Shown: in pieces, positions 43,657-51,777 of the stretch | How positions within the stretch are numbered: the first letter of the stretch is position 1 | Layout of the letters: each line of letters starts with the position of its first letter | NCBI RefSeq assembly: GCF_030811555.1 | Contig: NZ_JAUSQZ010000001.1 | Span: forward strand, 5,329,241 to 5,393,240 | Reading direction: 5' to 3' | Source: Kineosporia succinea | Lineage (GTDB): Bacteria > Actinomycetota > Actinomycetes > Actinomycetales > Kineosporiaceae | Length of the DNA stretch: 64,000 bases | Translations under genes and position numbers: made by a program | The notes under the pieces: model-generated | Databases searched by the model: none | What the model was told of the DNA's origin: nothing | The model's input: the letters and a program-made list of their open reading frames with translations, nothing else

Positions 43657-44604
43657 ATGACCATCCCCTCGACCGGTCTGACGGTGCCGGCGGAATCCGA
43701 GCAGGAGACCGCCGGCACCACCCCGCAGGCACGGGGCCGCGTCCTGAAGACGCTGCTGCGTGACCCGGCCGCCGTCGCGTGCGCGGCCTACATCGGCCTG
43801 ATCGTGCTCATGGCCGTCTTCGCCCCGCTGATCGTGAAGATCAGCGGCTGGAGTCCCTACGAGTTCGACCAGAGCGCCATCGACGCCAACATGGGCGGCA
43901 TCCCGCTCCACGGCTTCTCCCGTGAGCACTGGCTCGGCGTCGAACCCGGCACCGGGCGGGACGTGTTCGCACGCATCGTCTACGGCGCCCGGTCGTCCAT
44001 GCTCATCGCGGTCTCGGCCACGGTCCTCACCAGCGTGCTCGGAGTCGTCTTCGGGCTGCTGGCGGGCTATTTCGGTGGACGCACCGACATGGTGATCTCA
44101 CGGGTGATGGAGTTCCTCATGGCCTTCCCCGCGCTGATCTTCATGATCGCCGTGCTCTCAGCGATGCCCGCCGACAACCGGCAGTACCTGCTCGTCGTGG
44201 TCATCTCGGTGTTCGGCTGGCCCTACCTGGCGCGGATCGTGCGCGGGCAGACCATGTCGCTCAAGGAACGCGAGTTCGTCGAGGCCGCCGTGGCTTCCGG
44301 CGCCTCGCGGGCCACGGTCGTCTTCACCGAGATCCTGCCCAACCTGCGCTCGACCATCCTGGTGATGGTCACGCTCGCGGTGCCCGGCTACATCGGCACC
44401 GAGGCCGGGCTCAGCTTCCTCGGCGTCGGGGTGGTTCCGCCGACCCCGAGCTGGGGGCAGATGATCTCGAGCTCGGTGCTCTGGTACTCGGTCGTGCCCC
44501 TGTACTTCCTGGTGCCCGGCGTGTTCCTGGCGCTGCTCGTGCTGTCGTTCATGGTTCTCGGTGACCGCATCCGCGCCGTGGTGGACCCGGGAGGTCGCTC
44601 GTGA
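43657..44604 (+). CDS. Peptide ABC transporter permease, DppC type
   Basis: The protein has 315 residues. A polar N-terminal tail of about 30 residues and an N-terminal OppC-like helix are followed by five or six transmembrane helices, with the ATPase-coupling EAA loop EREFVEAAVASGASRATVVFTEILPNL. ATG 43657 begins one base after the preceding stop. The usual order in such operons is DppB then DppC; here the DppC-type gene comes first. Confidence 0.88.
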   Translation: MTIPSTGLTVPAESEQETAGTTPQARGRVLKTLLRDPAAVACAAYIGLIVLMAVFAPLIVKISGWSPYEFDQSAIDANMGGIPLHGFSREHWLGVEPGTGRDVFARIVYGARSSMLIAVSATVLTSVLGVVFGLLAGYFGGRTDMVISRVMEFLMAFPALIFMIAVLSAMPADNRQYLLVVVISVFGWPYLARIVRGQTMSLKEREFVEAAVASGASRATVVFTEILPNLRSTILVMVTLAVPGYIGTEAGLSFLGVGVVPPTPSWGQMISSSVLWYSVVPLYFLVPGVFLALLVLSFMVLGDRIRAVVDPGGRS

Positions 44605-45590
44605 CGAAGTACGTCGTGAACCGCGTCGCCGGAATGGTTCTCGTCCTGTTCGGGGTCTGCCTCTTCACCTACATGGTCTTCTTCCTGCTCTCGCCCGACC
44701 CGGCGGTGCAGATCTGCGGCAAGAACTGCACCCCCGAGCGCATCGACCAGATCCGCGAGAACCTGGGCCTGAGCGATCCGTTCGTCACCCAGTTCCTCAA
44801 CTTCCTGCGCGGGCTCTTCGTCGGCCGGGAGTACGACGGCGGGATCAGCTGCCCGGCACCGTGTCTGGGCTACTCGTTCCAGACCTCGCAGGTCGTCACC
44901 GACATGATCGTGCAGCGTCTGCCGGTCACCGCCGTCGTCGCGATCGGCGCGGCCGTGCTCTGGCTGCTCATGGGCGTGATCGGTGGTCTGGTCAGCGCGG
45001 TGCAGGAAGGCAGATTCGCCGACCGCTTCATCGCCGGGCTGACGCTCGGCGGCATGTCGGTGCCCAACTACGTTCTGGCGCTGGCGCTCCAGTACGTCTT
45101 CGTGGTCTGGCTGCAGTGGCTCCCGTTCCCGCAGGCGGTGCCGTTCGCCGACGATCCGGTGCAGTGGTTCCTCAACTTCATCCTGCCCTGGTCGGTGCTG
45201 GCGATCGGCTACGCGGCCTCGTACACGCGGCTCACCCGGGCCAACGTGATCGACACGCTCGACGAGAACTTCGTGCGCACCGCTCGCGCCAAAGGGCTGC
45301 GCCCGGACCTGGTCTGGCGGCGGCACGCCCTGCGCCCGGCCCTCACACCGATCGTCACCATCGCCGGCATGGACTTCGCCGGCCTGCTCGGTGGCGCTCT
45401 GATCACCGAGACCGTCTTCGGCATCAACGGGGTGGGCAAGCTGGCCGCCGACTCGATCACCAAGAACGACCAGCCGGTCATCATGGCCGTCACGCTGCTC
45501 GCCGCGTTCTTCGTGGTGGTCGGCAACATGGTGGTCGACCTGCTCTACTCGGCGATCGACCCGCGCGTCCGGGTGGGGGTGTCGGCATGA
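44601..45590 (+). CDS. Peptide ABC transporter permease, DppB type
   Basis: The protein has 329 residues. It has the typical DppB N-terminus (VVNRVAGMVLVLFGVCLFTYMVFFLL), an extracytoplasmic loop with two cysteines (QICGKNCTPERIDQIRENLGL), and a second Cys pair (ISCPAPCLG) that may form disulfides. The membrane domain has the EAA loop VRTARAKGLRPDLVWRRHALRPAL. GTG 44601 overlaps the preceding stop, and its own stop overlaps the next start. It pairs with the DppC-type subunit. Confidence 0.88.
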   Translation: MTKYVVNRVAGMVLVLFGVCLFTYMVFFLLSPDPAVQICGKNCTPERIDQIRENLGLSDPFVTQFLNFLRGLFVGREYDGGISCPAPCLGYSFQTSQVVTDMIVQRLPVTAVVAIGAAVLWLLMGVIGGLVSAVQEGRFADRFIAGLTLGGMSVPNYVLALALQYVFVVWLQWLPFPQAVPFADDPVQWFLNFILPWSVLAIGYAASYTRLTRANVIDTLDENFVRTARAKGLRPDLVWRRHALRPALTPIVTIAGMDFAGLLGGALITETVFGINGVGKLAADSITKNDQPVIMAVTLLAAFFVVVGNMVVDLLYSAIDPRVRVGVSA

Positions 45591-46402
45591 GTCTGCTGTC
45601 CGCCCAGGGCCTTACGGTCAGTTTCGGAACGACGGACGTGGTGGCCGGCATCGATTTCGAGGTCCCCGCGGGTGGGACGCTGGGAATCGTCGGTGAGAGC
45701 GGCTCGGGCAAGTCGATGACCAGCCTGGCGATCATGGGGCTGCTGCCCGCGTCGGCCCGGCGCTCGGGGCGCATCGACTTCGACGGCACCGACCTGACGT
45801 CACTGCCGGAGCGCCAGATGCGCGCCGTGCGCGGCAACCGGATCGCGATGGTGTTCCAGGACCCGCTCTCGTCGCTCAACCCCTACTACACGGTGGGCAC
45901 GCAGATCGCCGAGGCGTACCGGTCGCACCGGTCGGGCGTCAGCCGTAAAGCCGCCCGGCAGGCGGCGATCGAGGCGATGGAACGGGTGCACATCAAGGAC
46001 GCCGGCCGCCGGGTCGACGACTACCCTCACCAGTTCTCGGGTGGCATGCGCCAGCGCGTGATGATCGCGATGGCCCTGTCGACCGAGCCGGAGCTGATCA
46101 TCGCCGACGAGCCGACCACGGCCCTCGACGTGACCGTGCAGGCCCAGATCCTCGACCTGCTCGCCGAGGTGCGCCGCGACACCGGCGCTGCGCTCATCCT
46201 CATCACGCACGACCTCGCCGTGGTCAGCGAGGTGGCCGACCAGCTGATCGTCATGCGCGACGGCTCGGTGGTCGAGAGAGGTTCCGCCGAGCGGATCTTC
46301 TCCGACCCGCAGCACGCCTACACGCAGGCGCTGCTCGACGCGGTTCCCCGCATCGACGACAGCATCGGCGAACTCCGCACCACCACGGGAGGCCCGGCAT
46401 GA
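45587..46402 (+). CDS. Peptide ABC transporter ATPase, DppD type
   Basis: The protein has 271 residues. Walker A GESGSGKSM, Q-loop MVFQDPLSSLNPYYTVGTQIAE, signature FSGGMRQRVMIAMAL, Walker B LIIADEPTTALDVTVQAQIL and H-loop LITHDLAVV are all intact. The C-terminal extension of the Opp/Dpp type is short, ending soon after DPQHAYTQALLDAVPR, so it probably lacks the iron-sulfur Cys cluster found in longer homologues. ATG 45587 overlaps the permease stop (ATGA). Confidence 0.9.
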   Translation: MSLLSAQGLTVSFGTTDVVAGIDFEVPAGGTLGIVGESGSGKSMTSLAIMGLLPASARRSGRIDFDGTDLTSLPERQMRAVRGNRIAMVFQDPLSSLNPYYTVGTQIAEAYRSHRSGVSRKAARQAAIEAMERVHIKDAGRRVDDYPHQFSGGMRQRVMIAMALSTEPELIIADEPTTALDVTVQAQILDLLAEVRRDTGAALILITHDLAVVSEVADQLIVMRDGSVVERGSAERIFSDPQHAYTQALLDAVPRIDDSIGELRTTTGGPA

Positions 46403-47262
46403 CGCTCCTCGCAGCCCAGGAGCTGGTCAAGGAGTTCGACGTGGCGGGCACGGCCGGGCTGGTCAGACCGGCCCGGCGGTTCACGGCCGTCGACCACGTC
46501 TCGTTCGAGCTGCACGCCGGCCAGACCCTGGCGCTGGTCGGCGAGTCCGGCTCGGGCAAGTCGACCACCGCGCGCCTGGCCGCCCGGCTGATCGACGTCA
46601 CCTCGGGCACGGTGCTCCTCGACGGCCAGGACGTCACCACGCTGTCCGGCGCCGACCTGCTCGAGGTCCGGCGTCAGGTGCAGATGGTGTTCCAGGACCC
46701 GTTCTCGTCGCTCAACCCGCGGCACACCGTGGAGCGCATCGTCACTGCGCCCCTGCGCTACCAGAAGCGGCCGATGCCGGGCGGCTCGCGGGCCGTGGCG
46801 CAGGGCCTGCTCGAACGGGTGGGCCTGGATCCCGGGCACGTCGACCGGTACCCGGCCCAGTTCAGCGGTGGTCAGGCCCAGCGCATCGGCATCGCCCGGG
46901 CCCTCGCCGTCGGCCCCCGCGTGCTGGTCTGCGACGAGGCCGTGTCCGCGCTGGACGTCTCGGTGCAGGCCCAGATCATCAACCTGCTGCGCACGCTGCA
47001 GCGGGAGGAGGGATTCGGCTGCCTCTTCATCGCGCACGACCTGGCCGTGGTGCGCCAGATCGCGACCACGGTGGCGGTGATGACGGCGGGCCGGGTGGTC
47101 GAGACCGGGCCGCGTGACGCGGTGTTCGACGACCCGCAGCACGAGTACACCCGCAAGCTGCTCGCCGCGGTGCCCCGGATCCGCCCCGAGTGGGAGGCGG
47201 CCCGGCGGCACAACGCGGGGGCCCGGCTCGAGACGACCACGTCCACGCCCAGGGGAGAGTGA
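46399..47262 (+). CDS. Peptide ABC transporter ATPase, DppF type
   Basis: The protein has 287 residues. Walker A GESGSGKST, MVFQDPFSSLNPRHTVERI, signature FSGGQAQRIGIARAL, Walker B LVCDEAVSALDVSVQAQII and FIAHDLAVVRQI are complete. It forms the heterodimeric motor with the DppD-type subunit. ATG 46399 overlaps the preceding stop by 4 bp. The C-terminus DPQHEYTRKLLAAVPRI is typical of DppF. Confidence 0.9.
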   Translation: MTLLAAQELVKEFDVAGTAGLVRPARRFTAVDHVSFELHAGQTLALVGESGSGKSTTARLAARLIDVTSGTVLLDGQDVTTLSGADLLEVRRQVQMVFQDPFSSLNPRHTVERIVTAPLRYQKRPMPGGSRAVAQGLLERVGLDPGHVDRYPAQFSGGQAQRIGIARALAVGPRVLVCDEAVSALDVSVQAQIINLLRTLQREEGFGCLFIAHDLAVVRQIATTVAVMTAGRVVETGPRDAVFDDPQHEYTRKLLAAVPRIRPEWEAARRHNAGARLETTTSTPRGE

Positions 47263-47267
47263 CTCCG

Positions 47268-48677
47268 ATGACCAGCACACCCAGCTTCGTGACCACCACG
47301 CCGCCCGGTCCGGCCGGAGAGCGACCGGTCGGGGCGGGCACCCGTCCGCCGCGGCTGTCCGAGCAGAGCACCGGCTTCCAGAGCTGGATCAGCCAGGGCT
47401 GGGAAGACCGCCCGGTGCCCGCCCCGGTGAACGCCGCCGCCGCGCAGGCCGCCGCCGACCACCGGGACCGCCTCAGCGCCGCGCTGCCCGGGCGCACCCT
47501 GGTGCTCGCCTCCGGCGCCGCCCGCAACCGCAACGGGGACGCCGACTACGCCTTCCGGGCCGACAGCGACTTCGTCTGGGCCACGAGCTGCCAGGCCGAG
47601 GGCTCGGTGCTGGTGATGACCCCGCACGGCACCGGTCACGACGCGACGCTCTACCTGCCCCCGCCCGCCCGGCCCGGTGAGAAGGACTTCTACGCCAGCG
47701 CCGCGCACGGCGAGCTCTGGGTCGGGCCCAGCGCCGGGCTCGCCGAGTGGGCCGCGGCTCTCGGGGTGAGGGTCCGTCCGGTCAGCGAGTTCGTCGCCCC
47801 CGACGGCGTCGACGAGGCCGAGACCGCCGAGGTGGCCTCCGACCTGCGCATGATCAAGGACGACTGGGAGATCGCCCAGCTCCGCGAGGCGATCGACGCC
47901 ACCGTGGGCGGTTTCGCGGCGGTGGCCGGCGAGCTGCCGCGGGTGCTGGCCGAGAACCTCGGCGAGCGCTGGCTGCAGGGCACGTTCGACCGGCACGCGC
48001 GGACGTTCGGCAACGGCCCGGGCTACGCGACCATCGTGGGGTCCGGGCCGCACGCGCCGATCCTGCACTGGGTGCGCTGCGACGGCCCGGTCCTCCCCGG
48101 CGAGACGCTGCTGCTCGACATGGGGGTGGAGGCCGACTCGCTCTACACGGCCGACGTCACCCGCACGATCCCGGCGAGCGGGGAGTTCACCGGGATCCAG
48201 CGCGCCGTGCACGATCTGGTCGAGGCGTCGCACCGGGCGGGCATGGCCCAGGTGCGGCCCGGGGCCCAGTACTCGGACTTCCACTTCGCCTCGATGGAGA
48301 TCATCGCCCGGGGTCTGCACGACTGGGGTCTGCTGCCGGTCTCGGTCGACGAGGCCCTGTCGCCGCAGGGGCAGCAGCACCGCCGCTACCTGGCCTGCGG
48401 CGTCGGGCACCACCTGGGTCTGGACGTGCACGACTGCGGGATGTCCGTCTACGACAAGTACCACGGCGCTCCGCTGCAGGCAGGCATGGTGCTGACCGTG
48501 GAACCGGGCCTGTACTTCCACGCCCACGACGAGACCCTCCCGCCCGAGCTGCGGGGTATCGGCGTGCGCATCGAAGACGACCTGCTCGTCACCCCGGGCG
48601 GCCACGAGGTGCTCTCCGGCGCGCTGCCGATCGACGCGGCGGGCCTGGAGAAGTGGACCCGGGAGCAGACGCGGTGA
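47268..48677 (+). CDS. M24B aminopeptidase P (Xaa-Pro aminopeptidase)
   Basis: The protein has 469 residues. An AMP_N domain (about 50-220; YAFRADSDFVWAT) precedes the pita-bread M24 domain. All metal ligands are visible: Asp pair in LLLDMGVEADSLYTADVTRTI, His in GVGHHLGLDVHD, Glu in LTVEPGLYF and Glu in GVRIEDDLLVT. Aminopeptidase P removes N-terminal residues before proline. No signal peptide is seen, so it works on imported peptides. Its place between the peptide importer and a GH127 enzyme, near hydroxyproline genes, suggests Xaa-hydroxyproline or Xaa-Pro peptides as substrates. The stop overlaps the GH127 start (GTGA). Confidence 0.9.
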   Translation: MTSTPSFVTTTPPGPAGERPVGAGTRPPRLSEQSTGFQSWISQGWEDRPVPAPVNAAAAQAAADHRDRLSAALPGRTLVLASGAARNRNGDADYAFRADSDFVWATSCQAEGSVLVMTPHGTGHDATLYLPPPARPGEKDFYASAAHGELWVGPSAGLAEWAAALGVRVRPVSEFVAPDGVDEAETAEVASDLRMIKDDWEIAQLREAIDATVGGFAAVAGELPRVLAENLGERWLQGTFDRHARTFGNGPGYATIVGSGPHAPILHWVRCDGPVLPGETLLLDMGVEADSLYTADVTRTIPASGEFTGIQRAVHDLVEASHRAGMAQVRPGAQYSDFHFASMEIIARGLHDWGLLPVSVDEALSPQGQQHRRYLACGVGHHLGLDVHDCGMSVYDKYHGAPLQAGMVLTVEPGLYFHAHDETLPPELRGIGVRIEDDLLVTPGGHEVLSGALPIDAAGLEKWTREQTR

Positions 48678-51355
48678 CCCTGGCCCGTCCGTTCGCCCTG
48701 TCCGACGTCACCCTGAATCCCGGGGTGCAGTCGCGCGCGCAGGACCAGATGCTGCACCTGGCCCGGGTCTACCCGGTCGACCGGGTGCTGGCGGTGTTCC
48801 GCGCCAACGCCGGCCTCGACACGAAAGGCGCTCAGCCCCCGGGTAACTGGGAGGACTTCGGTCACCCCGACGAGCAGCCCTGGTCCGGGGCCGACTACCC
48901 GGGCGCCGGGGTGGCACCCACGGCGAGCCTGCTGCGCGGGCACTACGCCGGGCACTTCCTGTCGATGCTGGCCCTGGCCCACGCCTCCACCGGTGAGGCG
49001 GTGTTCCGGGAGAAGACCGGGGAGATGGTCGCCGGGCTGGCCGAGGTGCAGCGGGAACTGGCCGCCACCGGGCGGTTCAGTCATCCCGGTTTCCTCGCGG
49101 CCTACGGGGAGTGGCAGTTCGACCGGCTCGAGCACCTCGCGCCCTACGGTGAGATCTGGGCGCCCTGGTACACCACGCACAAGATCATGGCGGGGCTTCT
49201 GGACGCCCACGAGCACGTCGGTTCGCAGCAGGCCGTCGAGGTGGTCACCTCGATGGGGCACTGGGTCGTGCAGCGCATGGCCCGGCTGGAACGGGCCCAG
49301 GTGCAGAGGATGTGGTCGCTGTACATCGCCGGTGAGTACGGCGGCATGAACGAGAGCCTGGTGGCGCTGTACCGCGTCACCGGTGAGAAGTCCTTCCTCG
49401 AGGCGGCTTCGGCGTTCGAGATGGACAGCCTGCTCGACGCCGCCTCGTCCGGTGCGGACGTGCTCGACGGGATGCACGCCAATCAGCACCTGCCGATGCT
49501 GGCCGGGCACCTGGCGCAGTACCAGGCCACCGGCGAGAAGCGTTACCTGGAAGCGGTGGTCAACCTCTGGGAGCAGATCGTCCCGGGGCGCACCTTCGCG
49601 CACGGCGGCACCGGTGAGGGGGAGCTGTGGGGCCCGGCCGGGGTGGTGGCGGGATTCGTCGGGCGCCGCAACGCCGAGAGCTGTGCCGCCTACAACCTGC
49701 TGAAGATCGCGAAGGGCCTGTTCGGGCTGACGCTCGACGTGCGGTACGCGGACTACGCCGAGCGGGCCGGGCTCAACCACCTGGTGGGCGCGCGGGCCGA
49801 CGTCACGTCCGACGTGAGCCCGGAGGTCGTCTACATGTACCCGGTCGACGCCGGGGCCGTGCGCGAGTACGGCAACGTGGGCACCTGCTGCGGCGGCACC
49901 GGCCTGGAAACCCATGTGAAGCACCAGGAATCGGTGTTCTTCGCGGCGCCCGGCGAGCTGTTCGTGCTGCAGTACGTGCCCTCGCGGCTGGAGTGGGCGG
50001 ACGCGGGTGGCTCGGTCACGCTCGACACCCGGTACCCGCGCGAGGGGCAGGTGACGCTGACACTCGAGGTGTCCGGACGGCTCGACCTGCACCTGCGGAT
50101 CCCGGAGTGGGCGCGGGGCCGTGAGCGGGTCGTCGCACCGGGTGCCGTGATCAGCCGGCCCCGGGCCGGGTTCGTCACGGTGTCCCGGGAGTTCAGCCCC
50201 GGCGACACGGTCGGCCTCGAGCTGCCGCTCCCGCTGCGGCTGGTGCCGGCGCCCGACGACCCGTCCCTCGTCAGTCTCGAGCTGGGCCCGACGGTGCTGC
50301 TGGCCCGCGACGACGCGACCACCACGCAGACGGTGGCCCCGGCGGCGCTGCGGCGGCTGGACGGCAGTCTCGACGGCTTCACCCGCGACGGTGATCTGGT
50401 CACGGTGCTCGGGCGCACGTTCGAGCCGGCCTGGTCGGGGGGCGATCATCGCTACCACCTCTACCTGCGGCTGGCCGATGAGCGGATCGCGTTCCTCGGC
50501 AGCGACTCCGGTGTCCCGAACCGGCACGACCAGCACGGGTGGTCGTTCCTCGGGGCGCTGTGGGGCGAGGGCGGCTACGGGTCGGTGGAGGACTTCTTCT
50601 CAGCGGTGCACCGGCACGTGATCACGGCGGCCCGGACCGGTCTGCTGAGTGGTGCCGAGCTGGGCGCGGTGCTCGGGGCGGCGGCGGAGAGCACGCTCGA
50701 CGATCCGGTGGTGCGGCGGCGGGGCACGACCGACCCGCATCGTCCCGGCGGCACTCCCTTCGAGGGCGGCCGGGTGCGGCGGTCGGAGGAGCCGACGGAG
50801 GACGTGGTGGTCTGGGAGGTTCCGGACGACCTGCTGAGCGGTGAGGCGGCCCCGGTGATCCGGGTGGACGTCACGGGGGAGCGGGCCCCCTCGGGCTGGT
50901 ACACCAGTGCCCCGGCGTGCGCGGCCACGGTGGTCTCGGCCGGGTCCGGCGTCACGGTGCTCGAGATCGCCGACGGAGACGCGTGGCGGACGGGGATCGG
51001 GCTCCCGGCGCTCGACGACGGGCGTCACCTGGTGCGGGCGCGGGCGAGCGACGGCCTGGGGCGCACGGTGTACGCCGAGCGCGAGGTCGCGGTCGACACC
51101 ACGCCTCCGGTGCCACGCATTCGGGTGCGGTCGCTGGGCAGCAGCAGCGTGGAGGTGACGCTCGACGCGGTGGACGAGGTGTCCGGCGTGGACCGGATCC
51201 AGTGGCGCACGGCGGAGACCTTCTGGGGTGTCTACCAGGAGCCGTTCACCCGGGCCCTGCACGACCGGCCGCAGACGCTCGAGGTGACGGCCACCGACCG
51301 GGCCGGCAACGTGAGCCCGGTGCAGACGGTCGAGCTCCCGGCGATCGGGGCCTGA
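48674..51355 (+). CDS. GH127 beta-L-arabinofuranosidase with C-terminal Ig-like domain
   Basis: The protein has 893 residues. The GH127 (formerly DUF1680) module covers about residues 1-620. Conserved active-site elements: EIWAPWYTTHKIMAGLLDAH, acid/base Glu likely E317 in GEGELWGP, Zn ligands E335 and C337 in NAESCAAYN, and Zn ligand/nucleophile cysteines C405-C406 in VGTCCGGTG. In characterised GH127 enzymes one cysteine of this pair is the nucleophile. The C-terminal 200 residues hold an Ig-like or OmpL47-like fold (DEVSGVDRIQWRTAE; VTATDRAGNVSP). No signal peptide follows GTG 48674, so it should be cytoplasmic. Known GH127 activity includes beta-L-arabinofuranose linked to hydroxyproline; some members act on rhamnogalacturonan II sugars. 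Confidence 0.88.
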   Translation: MTLARPFALSDVTLNPGVQSRAQDQMLHLARVYPVDRVLAVFRANAGLDTKGAQPPGNWEDFGHPDEQPWSGADYPGAGVAPTASLLRGHYAGHFLSMLALAHASTGEAVFREKTGEMVAGLAEVQRELAATGRFSHPGFLAAYGEWQFDRLEHLAPYGEIWAPWYTTHKIMAGLLDAHEHVGSQQAVEVVTSMGHWVVQRMARLERAQVQRMWSLYIAGEYGGMNESLVALYRVTGEKSFLEAASAFEMDSLLDAASSGADVLDGMHANQHLPMLAGHLAQYQATGEKRYLEAVVNLWEQIVPGRTFAHGGTGEGELWGPAGVVAGFVGRRNAESCAAYNLLKIAKGLFGLTLDVRYADYAERAGLNHLVGARADVTSDVSPEVVYMYPVDAGAVREYGNVGTCCGGTGLETHVKHQESVFFAAPGELFVLQYVPSRLEWADAGGSVTLDTRYPREGQVTLTLEVSGRLDLHLRIPEWARGRERVVAPGAVISRPRAGFVTVSREFSPGDTVGLELPLPLRLVPAPDDPSLVSLELGPTVLLARDDATTTQTVAPAALRRLDGSLDGFTRDGDLVTVLGRTFEPAWSGGDHRYHLYLRLADERIAFLGSDSGVPNRHDQHGWSFLGALWGEGGYGSVEDFFSAVHRHVITAARTGLLSGAELGAVLGAAAESTLDDPVVRRRGTTDPHRPGGTPFEGGRVRRSEEPTEDVVVWEVPDDLLSGEAAPVIRVDVTGERAPSGWYTSAPACAATVVSAGSGVTVLEIADGDAWRTGIGLPALDDGRHLVRARASDGLGRTVYAEREVAVDTTPPVPRIRVRSLGSSSVEVTLDAVDEVSGVDRIQWRTAETFWGVYQEPFTRALHDRPQTLEVTATDRAGNVSPVQTVELPAIGA

Positions 51356-51415
51356 GCGCGGGTCCTGAGCGCGCGTCCTGAGCGCGGGTCCTGAGCGCGG
51401 GGCCTGAGCGGGGGC
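51351..51415. repeat. 13-bp tandem repeat spanning the GH127 stop codon
   Basis: Five units of the type CCTGAGCGCGGGT (51351-51415). The TGA of the first unit is the GH127 stop codon, so the repeat extends from the gene end into intergenic DNA. Confidence 0.8.
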
Positions 51416-51777
51416 CCTGGACGCCGAGCCGGACCGCGGGGCGGACCGTGCGTGACCACCGGGGCGGATCCCTCGGTGATCAGGCACGTTCCGCCCTCGG
51501 CGTCGGCCGGTTCCCCTCCGGCACGGGCCGCCGCCGTTCGCGGCAACAGCCAATCGTGCAGGTCAGAGCCCGATCAAGGGCTGCGGACGATCTCGGACAG
51601 TCCCGGACGCCCTCCTGGGTTTGAACCGTGCGGGACGGGTTCGGGGCGGGGTCGGGACGGCTTCGGGACGGCTTCGGGACGGCTTCGGGACGGGTTCGCA
51701 ACCGGCGGGCCGTTCGCCGGGGCACCGGGCCCGCCAAATCGCCCGCCGCGGGCCGTCGTGCTGGTTAGGGTGGACGC
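51356..51777. other. Gene-free 422-bp region between GH127 and the HTH-membrane gene
   Basis: No gene is supported. It contains the 13-bp repeat tail, an 11-bp repeat TCGGGACGGCT (four units, 51652-51695) and, at the right end, a TAGGGT hexamer at 51766-51771 positioned as the -10 of a leaderless transcript beginning at GTG 51778. Confidence 0.6.
51652..51695. repeat. 11-bp tandem repeat
   Basis: Four consecutive units TCGGGACGGCT (51652, 51663, 51674) and TCGGGACGGGT (51685). The 11-bp period places every unit on nearly the same face of the helix, about 80-120 bp upstream of the next gene. Confidence 0.8.

Noticed and set aside
48449-50536. 695-codon frame antisense to GH127
   Set aside because: Composition is typical of an antisense shadow; the plus strand has conserved GH127 catalytic motifs.
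51351-51695. Short tandem repeats as a terminator for the GH127 operon
   Set aside because: The repeats are direct and not inverted; no stable hairpin is evident.
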